Assembly: GCA_002404095.1 (NCBI GenBank)
Contig: DHJA01000224.1
Location: 1-15,401, forward strand
Length of the DNA stretch: 15,401 nt
From: Planctomycetaceae bacterium UBA4732
GTDB taxonomy: Bacteria; Planctomycetota; Planctomycetia; Gemmatales; Gemmataceae
Reading direction: 5' to 3'
The position numbers and the translations under genes are program-made. This document shows, in pieces, positions 1 to 8,035 of this stretch (position 1 is the stretch's first letter; the number at the start of each line of letters is the position of its first letter). The notes beneath the pieces were generated by a model. It did no database searches, was not told the DNA's origin, and was given only the letters and a program-made list of their open reading frames with translations.

Positions 1-52
1 CCGCAAGGGGGGAGGGAGTAAGAGGCGACCCTGGCCTTTGAGCGCAACCCGC
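1..52. other. Window-edge sequence with no recognised feature
   Basis: This is the 52 nt downstream of the secreted-protein gene. It contains a purine-rich GGGGGGAGGGAG stretch but no ORF, hairpin or T-tract that I can support. Confidence 0.3.
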
Positions 53-2247
53 TTACTTCTCCAAATCACGGAAGACCGACTCGCTATGCGTCGTCAAAAC
101 GCCGTCTTCGAGAGTGGTCGCGCTGGAGGCGCCGCTATAACACTTGAGGACGGACAGCACCGTCCGCACTTGTCGCACCACGCCTTCGCGCGTCTTGGCC
201 GGCATGTCCGCCCCTTGGCTTTCGAGGGCTTCGTTCGCGCCCCACTCCACCCACGGCGACAAAGCGTCCACTATTCCCGCCCAATCGCAGTAAACCGCCG
301 CAACCAACGGACGGTCGAGGTCCGCCAATGGGCCGCCCTCTACTTTAAGGGGGTTCCGGGCCAACAGTCGTTCGGCGTGTTCCTTCGACGCCGTAAGCAC
401 GGCAACCTTGTCGGACAGCCCGGCCGTGGGCGCGACTTGGGCGTCCATCCCCAATTCTTCTGGAAGCGGATAGGAGTATAGCGTCCCGGCCTTCGTCTTC
501 TCCGATTTCAGCTCCGGTATTTGGAAATCACCAGCGAACTTCTCCGCCCCCGGCCAAGACCGGATTTTGACGAGCGCGTCGTTGACGATCACGCGATATT
601 CGGCCAGCGCCTTGCGCAGGCTCGCGGCGTCGCTGACGCCGAAGACGAAGCCGATTTCCGGCCCTGGCATGGCCTTTTCCAACTCCGGCATCGCTTTCGA
701 CCACTGCTTGCTCTTCCATTTGGCGTCGAGGACCAGGGCCGTTTGGCCGTCCGCCAACGCCGGCAGGAACAGCTTGGCCGTCGTCTCGTTCAGCCGTTCC
801 AGCAGCGGCAGGAAGTCGGTCTTCGCCTTGGCGTAGTGCTCCTTTTCCTCGCCGGGCAGCTTGTCTTTGACGATCTCATCCAATGATTCGTAAGCCTTCT
901 TTAGCCCACTAATCGCATCTTCATAGTCCTTAACGGAAACCTTGCCGCGCCCCACGACGGCCAAGAGCGGATTGCCGCCGAGGTGATCGAGCAACGTCAG
1001 CGGCTTGGAGCCGTCGAGGCCAGGGTGCTTGCCGTGATCGTAGGCATAGCCCTCGAAGCCGCGGTCGGTCAGGAAGCTGAACGACATGGCCGCCCCGGCC
1101 TCGGAACCCGCGGCCTTAACGCCGCTGGTAAAATCGGTCAGTACTTTGAGAAGGGTTTTGCGTTGTTCGTCGGACAAGTCGGCCTTCGCCATGCCGGCCT
1201 TGGCCATGCTGAGGATGTTGTCCATGTACCTGTCTGGGCGCCGAGCTTGAGGAACGCCTTGCTGTTGTAGCTGATCGAAGTCAGCTTTCGGTCGGCGAAC
1301 TTGGCCAACGGCTTAAACTCAGCCTGCTGATCGAGGCGTGGGCCGTCGCCGCCCAAGCGGGCGAGGTGATCGGCCGAGGCGCCGATGCCGAGCATCAAGT
1401 AATCATGATGAACGCCGAGGCTGATCGTCAGCGTCATCTTCTTGAGCTTTTCGCGCAACGCTTTGAACTCGCCCGGCTTGTCCTCCACCTTATCCCACGC
1501 AATCAAATCCCACGGAACCTGGGAGCCGTCCATCGTCAGCGTAAGAAAGCTGGCGTCGCCGACCTTGGCGCGCTTGACCCGGCCCTTGAGCTTTGGCAAG
1601 GACGCGGTCAATGCGTCGGCGAGACCCTCCAGCCGTTTGATTTGGTTCTCGGCGCGCTTGGCGTCCGATAACTTGAAGCCGAGGACGAAGTTAGGAACCT
1701 TGACCCGGTCGAGATCCTTGGCCAGCACGGTGAGTACCGCCCGCTCTTGGAGTTCCGTTGGGCTGCGGTCGCCGTTCGGGTCTTCCAACTTGGCGACGAG
1801 CGGCTGATATTGCATCGTGGAGTAGGCGTCCTGATACAGGTCGAAGAAGCCGACCCAGCTGTCGTCGCCGTAGGTGAAAATCTCATTGGAGCCTATGTCG
1901 CTGAAGAGAGCGAGAAGCTCCTGGTTGTCCTCGTCGTCGAGGAGTTGGCGGAGTACGGCGAGCTTACCGCCCGGCCGCTTATATTCTCCTTCCAGGTATT
2001 TCCAACCCTCCTGTACAGACGGCATCGACCAGAGCTTGGCCCAGGCGCGGCTCTTGGCGAAGAGATCTACCTGCTCCTTATTGCGGAGCATGGAGGAATA
2101 GAAAGCGGCGTCGGCGGGAATGAGTTTGAGGGAAGTCTGGAGGTCGTCGAGGCTGGCGGCGCGGGTGGAAAGCGCCAGGAAGGCGCAGCCGGCCAAGGTT
2201 CCGAGCAGGACGGCCAGAACGCGGCGCGGCGAACGGGCGTGAAGCAT
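53..2247 (-). pseudogene. Conserved planctomycete secreted protein, split by a one-base frameshift
   Basis: Two overlapping reading frames on the minus strand make up one gene. The first (2247 down to 1138) starts MLHARSPRRVLAVLLGTLAG, a basic n-region followed by a hydrophobic stretch ending ALSTRAAS, which looks like a Sec signal peptide. It runs normally to FLKLGAQ and then turns into Trp/Pro/Arg-rich nonsense. The second frame (ending at 53 with TAA) picks up sensibly at RYMDNILSMAKAG. Restoring one missing base near 1229-1237 gives about 731 aa. The segment LIPADAAFYSSMLRN after the signal peptide resembles large exported planctomycete proteins of unknown function that I remember. No catalytic motif was recognised. 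The start is supported by AAAGGAGA just upstream of ATG 2247. It is either a sequencing indel or a recently broken gene. The role is unknown and export is inferred. Confidence 0.75.
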
Positions 2248-2349
2248 CGCGAGTCTCCTTTAAGAGAGCGACCGTGGATTGCGGATGGGTAAGGGCGAAA
2301 ATATCTCTGTATTGTATGGTCTTGCCGTGGCGATTCCAGTTCCATTGTA
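2248..2349 (-). promoter_or_regulatory. Leader of the secreted-protein gene, with possible -10 box and strong SD
   Basis: This 102-nt gap separates the aspartic protease gene from the secreted-protein gene. On the minus strand it holds a TACAAT hexamer (2316-2311) that could serve as a -10 box, but the -35 position is poor (TGGAAT at 16 nt spacing). The AAAGGAGA Shine-Dalgarno lies just before the ATG at 2247. The SD is convincing and the promoter is only a candidate. Confidence 0.3.
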
Positions 2350-2724
2350 CTACCTCGAAGGTAGCCGTTTGATGGTGACTTTGCCGCCGGCGCGGACTTG
2401 CATTTTCAATTCGTGACCCCGCAAGAGCCTCACCCCGACCAGCGGGTCGGCGTCGGCTTCGTCTATGAGTACATTGCGCACCTTGCCGTCCCACACCACC
2501 TTGGCTTCGTACACGTCAAAGAGACATTCGCTGCCGTCGGCTAGCAACCCACGGTCCACGCTTCGCCAACGCAGACCCAACGCGGCGATCAAGGCGGGAG
2601 GCAACGTCAGCGACGCGGTATAACCTGTGTCGATAACGGCCTCAAATTCCTCCTCGCGCCCCAAGGTTCCCTTTACCTTCAAACGAATACGGCCCTCCTC
2701 GGATTTGACCACGCCGGCAATCAT
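2350..2724 (-). CDS. Clan AA (retropepsin-like) aspartic protease, small single-domain
   Basis: This 124-aa protein carries the aspartic protease signature IDTGYTASLTLPP with the catalytic Asp at residue 32 (DTG 32-34). The later flap/dimer-type segment is VYEAKVVWDG, and the C-terminal block DPLVGVRLLRGHEL is typical of the small bacterial clan AA family. Such proteins are single lobes, so an active enzyme would need to be a homodimer. There is no signal peptide or membrane segment, so it is probably cytoplasmic. The ATG at 2724 overlaps the stop of the upstream 91-aa gene by ATGA, showing translational coupling, with AGGAAA upstream as SD. The substrate is unknown. From memory, this protease follows the same 91-aa partner in many cyanobacteria and planctomycetes, which suggests one functional unit; that link is inference. 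Confidence 0.85.
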   Translation of the reverse strand: MIAGVVKSEEGRIRLKVKGTLGREEEFEAVIDTGYTASLTLPPALIAALGLRWRSVDRGLLADGSECLFDVYEAKVVWDGKVRNVLIDEADADPLVGVRLLRGHELKMQVRAGGKVTIKRLPSR

Positions 2725-2996
2725 GAGGTTTCCTGCCGTTCCCGACCGCCGAAGCGATGGACATAGCGTAAACCGACCCGCACCATCCAGATCTGCGCCT
2801 CGGGAATGCGTGCGCGCAATCTGTTGCCTGCTTCCAACTCATCAATGTCAATCTCATAGATTCCGCTCTCGATGTCGATGGCTGCAAACTTGCCTTCGTC
2901 CTCGGATTTAAGTTTGGGGCGGATGTCATTCTCGTAAACAGCATCGCCTCGCCGAGCGAACTCTTCTTTGGTAAAGCGACGTTTGGTCGAATCCAT
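2721..2996 (-). CDS. Conserved 91-aa protein, partner of the aspartic protease
   Basis: I chose the ATG at 2996 (MDSTKRRFTKEEFARRG) over an upstream in-frame ATG at 3122. GGAGAA lies 6 nt before it, and the extra N-terminus is Arg-rich and unlike the family. The 91-aa product is highly charged, with KEEFARRGDAVYENDIRP (residues 10-27), then KFAAIDIESGIYEID (36-50), and a C-terminal AQIWMVRVGLRYVHRFGG (67-84). I recognise it as a conserved small bacterial family without an assigned activity that usually precedes a clan AA protease. It has no Cys, no membrane segment and no clear DNA-binding motif. Its size and the 4-nt overlap with the next gene resemble a toxin-antitoxin pair, but no such function has been shown by the sequence. 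Confidence 0.8.
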   Translation of the reverse strand: MDSTKRRFTKEEFARRGDAVYENDIRPKLKSEDEGKFAAIDIESGIYEIDIDELEAGNRLRARIPEAQIWMVRVGLRYVHRFGGRERQETS

Positions 2997-3069
2997 GATT
3001 GTTCTCCAATTCTCCCGCTGTAATGCTGCCATCAAAGGTCCATTTGACAATGCCATCCGCTCACGCCAC
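2997..3069. other. 73-nt gap between the two small-gene modules
   Basis: This short spacer separates the HicB-like gene end from the 91-aa gene start. Apart from the GGAGAA Shine-Dalgarno of the 91-aa gene at its left side, I see no convincing promoter, hairpin or repeat. The two modules could therefore be one transcript. Confidence 0.4.
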
Positions 3070-3280
3070 TTAATATATGGCCGGTCGGCGCCTCGGCTCA
3101 GGGATCGGTTTGCCCGACGCAAGCGCCGCCTCCAGCCACGCCGCTTTGGCGCGCTGCACCTCGGCGAGTGCCTCCTCCGGCGTGGCCCCGAACGCCGAGC
3201 AGCACGCCAGGTCCGGAATGTCCGCCACGTAGCCCCCCATCCGCGGCACTGGCGAAGATGTTGATGTGATAGTCGCTCAT
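3070..3280 (-). pseudogene. HicB-family antitoxin, frameshifted in a G6 run
   Basis: The gene starts at ATG 3280 as MSDYHINIFASAADGG and then derails into Gly/Arg-rich sequence. Removing one G from the six-G run (C6 on the plus strand, 3233-3238) restores YVADIPDLACCSAFG, then ATPEEALAEVQRAKAAWLEA and a TAA at 3070-3072. That gives 69 aa with the classic HicB N-terminal fold (DGGYVADIPDL...CSAFGATPEEAL). HicB proteins neutralise HicA RNases and often repress their own operon. No C-terminal DNA-binding domain is present here. The start overlaps the stop of the preceding gene by ATGA, and GGAAGGGGAG supplies a strong SD. The homopolymer makes a sequencing indel or recent slippage most likely. 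A programmed event would have to be +1, which is not a standard slippery site. Confidence 0.8.
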
Positions 3281-3609
3281 GTCTCCCCTTCCAACGTCAG
3301 GTTCTTCGGCCATTTCATCAGCCGCTGACCACTCCCAAAGAGATCGGCATTGATTTTGGCAACGATGTTGGCGGCCTCCGATTCCACGCGCACGACGCGC
3401 ACGCCGACGTCCGCCCTTTCCACTTCTCGGATGGCGGCGAGGATGGCCTCTCGCAGCGTCGGCGCCGTCCGTTCAAATTCCGCAAAGGCGACCCCGTCCC
3501 GGAGGTTCAATTCGATATCGCCCTGCGTTGCCGCATATAAGGCGTCGGCCAATTCAGGAGTGATCTCCGCAACCCGCGAGAGAACCAAAGTGAAGGTATG
3601 GGTTTTCAT
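3277..3609 (-). CDS. Conserved 110-aa protein, middle gene of the small operon
   Basis: The product begins MKTHTFTLVLSRVAEITPEL and continues through ADALYAATQGDIEL (residues 21-34), GVAFAEFERTAPTLREAI (39-56) and REVERADVGVRVVRVESE (61-78). I recognise this as a family of small alpha/beta proteins found in planctomycetes and cyanobacteria, often next to the NKEIEAAL-type protein encoded just upstream. Relatives that I recall end in a helix-turn-helix, which is lacking here; the tail is WPKNLTLEGET. No enzyme motif is visible. It overlaps both neighbours by ATGA, so all three are probably made in step. By analogy it may be an antitoxin or modulator for the 79-aa protein, but this is inference. 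Confidence 0.75.
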   Translation of the reverse strand: MKTHTFTLVLSRVAEITPELADALYAATQGDIELNLRDGVAFAEFERTAPTLREAILAAIREVERADVGVRVVRVESEAANIVAKINADLFGSGQRLMKWPKNLTLEGET

Positions 3610-3845
3610 GTTTCTTCAGTCCCATTCGCCTGATGCGGGCAATGATCCACAAATTGACGAATCGCTTTGCCATGATTCTGTGGGTTCTTCGGCGTTGACC
3701 AAATGGACTTTTGGCAACCGCCGCGACCATGGGAACAACGAAGTATCCCCCAGCAGTGACCTTTGAGCGAGGTAATAACTGTCCATCCTTTTTCCCGCGC
3801 GTACTTGAGAGCCGCTTCGATTTCCTTGTTGGGATGCCTTGCCAT
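3606..3845 (-). CDS. Small Cys/His protein, HicA-like toxin candidate (79 aa)
   Basis: I start at ATG 3845 (MARHPNKEIEAALKYAREKG), which has GGAAGG 6 nt upstream; the frame is open further, but that extension has no family character. The beginning resembles HicA (an amphipathic helix, then GWTVITSLKGHCWGIL), with GH at residues 29-30 where HicA has its G-S-H catalytic loop. Unlike HicA it goes on with Cys37, Cys44, the block SIWSTPKNPQNHGKAIRQ (47-64) and D67-H-C69, which could bind a metal. The WSTPxNPxNHAxxIR block is a conserved small-protein family that I remember as paired with MKTHTF-type proteins. The HicA relationship is my structural guess, not proven. It is the first gene of the minus-strand operon. 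Confidence 0.75.
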   Translation of the reverse strand: MARHPNKEIEAALKYAREKGWTVITSLKGHCWGILRCSHGRGGCQKSIWSTPKNPQNHGKAIRQFVDHCPHQANGTEET

Positions 3846-3971
3846 GCGCAGCCTTCCACGCCCGCCTTGCCTGATACCGAAAGCCGAACCTATTGTAGCG
3901 ACCCAGCCCGCTCCGCGCATCGCCCTTGCCTCGCTGCGGTACAATAGCCCGTCGGCATCAAGGTCCAAGAG
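3846..3971. promoter_or_regulatory. Divergent promoter region with two TACAAT boxes
   Basis: The only divergent gap in the window lies between the small-gene operon and the ABC cluster. A TACAAT box reads rightward at 3940-3945 and another reads leftward at 3897-3892, each placed to give a short leader of about 20-45 nt. Neither has a recognisable -35 at 16-18 nt, so these are weak candidates, or promoters of an activated type. Confidence 0.35.
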
Positions 3972-4932
<961 letters not shown>

Positions 4933-4940
<8 letters not shown>

Positions 4941-5886
4941 CAGCAGCGGCCGCGGCGCGGCCCCTGAATTGCTCCATTACCGACCCTGGAAGGGGGCGTT
5001 TCGTCCACCCATCGCCGCGGTCTGGCCCATCGCGCGCACCGGCCTGTTGATGCTTCTGCGTCGCCGACTGTTCTGGGGGCTGTACGCCCTCAGCATGATG
5101 ATCTTTTTGATGTACTTTTTCGGGCAATATCTGCTGGCCTGGTTCCAGACGCAAGCCGGCGAGTCGCGCGTCGTCGTCGGCCTGCTGGCGATCCATCCAG
5201 GCGAACTCATCGAAATCTTGGCCGACAAACTCAAGCTCAACGGCTCCGCCGCGACCTACCGGAATTACATCCATTACCAGGGTTACATGGTGATGATCGT
5301 GCTGGCCTTGGCCGGATCGGTCCTGATCGGCAACGACTTCCGTTACGGCAGCTTGCCGTTCTACCTGTCCAAGCCGTTGTCGCGCCGCCACTATCTGCTC
5401 GGCAAGGGGTTGGCCGTGGCCGTGTTCATTAACTTGCTGACGACGTTGCCGGCCCTGGCCTTGTTCGTGGAATACGGCCTTATCTACTCATGGGATCATT
5501 TTACTCGCAATAGTTATCTTGTCGCCGGCATCCTGGCCTATGGCGCCGTACTAACGGTGAGCTTGACGTTGATTTTGTTGGCGACGGCGGTGTGGTTGCG
5601 GCGCACCGTGCCGCTTATCATGACGTGGACCGCCCTGTTTCTGCTGTGTCGTCAATTGGCGACGTCCTTGGTAGACGGATTGCATCTCGATCCGCGTTGG
5701 CGGCTGATCGACCTGTGGAACAATACGTGGTTGGTGGGCGGCGCCTGCCTACAAATGGGACCAGAGGCTTTCGATCCGGCCAGCCAGCCGAGATGGGTCG
5801 AAGCGGCCCTAGTCCTGGGAGGAGTGAGCGTAGCATGTCTGAGTTATCTAGCATTGCGGCTGCGGGCGGTGGAAATCGTGGGGTAG
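4933..5886 (+). CDS. ABC-2 type permease subunit 1
   Basis: This 317-aa integral membrane protein starts at ATG 4933, with GGAGG 9 nt upstream and an 8-nt overlap with the ATPase gene. The longer frame from 4861 is antiparallel junk over the ATPase end. About six hydrophobic helices are visible, near residues 46-66, 117-134, 160-181, 196-221, 226-246 and 289-309, with a soluble loop of about 50 residues after the first helix. The segment NDFRYGSLPFYLSKPLSR (134-151) between helices 2 and 3 is the typical cytoplasmic coupling-helix region of ABC-2 permeases (G-x-LPFxLSKPLSR). It should pair with ATPase 1. The next ATPase begins 52 nt before this gene stops, so the four transporter genes are translationally linked. 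Confidence 0.85.
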
Positions 5887-6938
5887 AGAAAGAGTTTAGC
5901 CGCGACCCGAAGGGGAGCGCGAAGACCTCCGGGCGCTCACGCGACCCGGCTCGCCAACTCCTACCTACTCCCGTCTTGCTCTGCCAGCGCGTGAGCAAGT
6001 GGTACGGCCCCGTCATCGGCGTCAATCAAGTGACGCTGGAACTGCGGCCCGGAATCACGGGATTGGTCGGCTCCAACGGCGCCGGCAAGAGTACGCTCAT
6101 GCGCCTCATCACCGGCCACGTACGGCCGGACATCGGCCGCGTCGAAGTGTTGGGCCGTGACGCCTGGAGCGCGGCCGCCAAACGGCACATCGGATATTGT
6201 CCCGAAGTGGACTCGTTTTATGAGGAAATGTCGGGGCGACAGTTCATCGAGACGATGGCCCGGCTGAGTGGTTATACTTCCGGCGAGGCGCGGCGTCGGA
6301 CTGGCGCCGTGTTGGAGCGCGTCGGCATGTCCGGACGCGCGGAACGGCGCTTGCGCGGCTATTCCAAGGGCATGCGCCAGCGCATCAAGCTGGCCCAGGC
6401 GATGCTTCACGACCCGGAATTGCTCGTCCTTGATGAACCGCTCAGCGGTATTGATCCGGTCGGTCGGGCGGAGTTTATTTCGCTGTTCCGCGACCTGGCC
6501 GATCAGGGCAAATGCCTGCTCGTCTCCAGCCATGAGCTGGACGAATTGCAAAAGCTGACCGATCACGTCGCCGTCATGGCGCGTGGGCGCATTGCCGCGG
6601 TCGGCTCCGTGGCGCAGATCCGCGACCGCCTCGACGACCATCCGTTGACCGTCCGTGTGGACGTGGCGAGGACTACCGAGGAGGGCGGCAAGGATCGTCG
6701 GCGCGAACTGGCCGGGGCGCTGCTGCGTCTGCCTGACGTAGTGGGCGTGGAGTTGCTGGACGACGCGCCGGGCGAGGAGGACGTCGGCCGGTTGTTGGTG
6801 CGCGCCCGCAATCCGCGGACGTTTTTCCAAGATTTGACGCGGTTGGTGCTGGAGGAATGGTTCGAGGTTCGCCGCCTGCAAACACTGGACGAATCGGCCG
6901 AGGCGGTGCTTGGTTATTTGCTCGGCGGGAGGGGATAA
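5835..6938 (+). CDS. ABC-2 type exporter, ATP-binding subunit 2, with repeat-encoded N-terminus
   Basis: The core has Walker A GSNGAGKST (residues 79-87), signature YSKGMRQRIK (176-185), Walker B LLVLDEPLSGIDP (196-208) and H-loop SSHEL with His233. The ATG at 5835 has GGAGGAG about 10 nt upstream, giving 367 aa; it lies inside the end of permease 1. The first 45 residues are unlike any ATPase. Residues 21-29 (FSRDPKGSA) are the translation of a dispersed 28-nt genomic repeat, followed by more low-complexity SGRSRDPAR. The true domain begins at VLLCQRVSKWYG, so a non-ATG start (for example TTG near 5977) just before the domain is possible. The C-terminal 100 residues have no known motif. It presumably pairs with permease 2 or forms a heterodimer with ATPase 1. 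Confidence 0.85.
   Translation: MSELSSIAAAGGGNRGVEKEFSRDPKGSAKTSGRSRDPARQLLPTPVLLCQRVSKWYGPVIGVNQVTLELRPGITGLVGSNGAGKSTLMRLITGHVRPDIGRVEVLGRDAWSAAAKRHIGYCPEVDSFYEEMSGRQFIETMARLSGYTSGEARRRTGAVLERVGMSGRAERRLRGYSKGMRQRIKLAQAMLHDPELLVLDEPLSGIDPVGRAEFISLFRDLADQGKCLLVSSHELDELQKLTDHVAVMARGRIAAVGSVAQIRDRLDDHPLTVRVDVARTTEEGGKDRRRELAGALLRLPDVVGVELLDDAPGEEDVGRLLVRARNPRTFFQDLTRLVLEEWFEVRRLQTLDESAEAVLGYLLGGRG
5894..5921 (+). repeat. Dispersed 28-nt repeat, copy 1, inside the ABC ATPase 2 reading frame
   Basis: The sequence beginning GTTTAGCCGCGACCCGAAGG and ending AGCGCG is identical to the left arm of the hairpin at 14025-14087 and to the start of the element at 15383. It begins 7 nt after the permease 1 stop. 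The right arm is degenerate (only GCGCTC...CGACCCGGCT at about 5932-5951), so this copy is not a perfect hairpin. It is translated in the current annotation. Confidence 0.9.
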
Positions 6939-7061
6939 CCTCGTTGTTCTGGTTCCCACGCTCTGCGTGGGAACCCGTGTTTGGACGCTCTGCGTCGCGT
7001 CTGGCGAGTCGGGACGCAGAGCGTCCGGGCTGGCGTTCCCACGCAGAGCGTGGGAACGAGG
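6939..7061 (+). repeat. 123-bp nested palindromic element (GTTCCCACGCTCTGCGTGGG family)
   Basis: The element starts at the first base after the ATPase 2 stop and ends in AACGAGG. The outer blocks at 6952-6974 and 7035-7057 are reverse complements, and each is itself nearly palindromic. The inner blocks GGACGCTCTGCGTC (6983-6996) and GACGCAGAGCGTCC (7013-7026) also pair exactly. The terminal GAGG lies 7 nt before the next ATG and so acts as its Shine-Dalgarno. I know this repeat as a widespread palindromic family in planctomycetes and other environmental bacteria. No transposase is encoded. Confidence 0.9.
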
Positions 7062-7068
7062 ATACCTT

Positions 7069-8004
7069 ATGGCGCTTATTCAGCAACCGCGTCCCACCGC
7101 CGCACCGCAAACCTCGCTGCTTCGCGCCTGGTGGTTTCTGGTTTTGCTCAGCTGGCGCCGGCAGGCGCGAGCGCGGCAAATGGTGTGGATCGCCTTGGGA
7201 CTCTTGGCGTTCACCACCGCCATGACCGCCGTTGCCACGGCCGCCGACTTGTGGCATCGTCCGCGCTTCCGTCAGCTGGCCGTCGCGGATCAGATGATGC
7301 TCGACGCCCTTGTGCCGGGGTCGCCGGCGCAAGCCGTCGCCGACGCCACGTTCGGCGCCGCCGGCGTTGCCGTCCTGACGGACCAGTCCGCCGCGCAGGT
7401 GTTCGCGCGCTGGGTCGTGGCGGCGATCTTCCTCGGCTTTCTCTTGCCGCTATGGAGTCTTAGCTTCGCCACCGAAGCCATCGGCGGCGACCGCGAACAG
7501 AACAGCCTCATTTGGCTACTGGCACGGCCGTTGCCGCGACCGATGGTTTATCTGGCGAAGTTCGTCGCCCTGCTGCCGTGGACCGTCGGTCTCAACATGG
7601 GCGGCTTCGCGTTGGTGTGCGCCGCCGCCGGCCGGCCGGGTCTAACGGCCTTACGTCTGTTCTGGCCAGCAGTGCTATGCGCTACACTGGCGTTCGCGGC
7701 GTTGTTCCAGCTGATGGGCGCCGCCTTTCGCCGGCCGGCCATTGTCGCCATTGGCTATTCCTTTTTTCTGGAAATCATTCTGGGCAACATGCCCGGCGTG
7801 ATGAAGCGCGTCAGCATCGGCTTTTACGCCCATTGCATGATGCTCGAAGCGGCCGATCGCCACGGCATCCAGATCGACCGACCTAATGTTTACTGGCCCG
7901 TGGACGGAACGACGGCCATAATAGTCTTGCTGACAACCACGGTGACGCTGCTCGTTATGGGCATGGTCGTTTTCTCTCGGACGCAGTATCACGACAGCGT
8001 TTGA
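7069..8004 (+). CDS. ABC-2 type permease subunit 2
   Basis: I chose ATG 7069 (MALIQQPRPT) because the open frame upstream is only the translated palindrome. The 311-aa protein has about six membrane helices, near residues 38-58, 114-135, 160-186, 196-220, 223-240 and 281-302. A large extracytoplasmic loop of about 55 residues follows helix 1, as in permease 1. Before helix 3 it carries EAIGGDREQNSLIWLLARPL (136-155), matching the coupling-helix block of ABC-2 permeases. The family is the same as permease 1 but the sequence has diverged strongly. Being next to ATPase 2, it probably forms the second half of a heteromeric exporter or a second independent transporter. The repeat-derived SD may affect its expression relative to the ATPase. 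Confidence 0.85.
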   Translation: MALIQQPRPTAAPQTSLLRAWWFLVLLSWRRQARARQMVWIALGLLAFTTAMTAVATAADLWHRPRFRQLAVADQMMLDALVPGSPAQAVADATFGAAGVAVLTDQSAAQVFARWVVAAIFLGFLLPLWSLSFATEAIGGDREQNSLIWLLARPLPRPMVYLAKFVALLPWTVGLNMGGFALVCAAAGRPGLTALRLFWPAVLCATLAFAALFQLMGAAFRRPAIVAIGYSFFLEIILGNMPGVMKRVSIGFYAHCMMLEAADRHGIQIDRPNVYWPVDGTTAIIVLLTTTVTLLVMGMVVFSRTQYHDSV

Positions 8005-8035
8005 TCGCCGGACGGGAACGCAAGAGGGCGAAGTC

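Noticed and set aside
3070..3280. Programmed ribosomal frameshift in hicB
   Set aside because: The restoration would need a +1 shift on a plain G-run with no known stimulator; an indel is simpler.
5961..6959. 332-aa minus-strand ORF
   Set aside because: It mirrors the ABC ATPase 2 and has no recognisable domain, so it is an antisense shadow.
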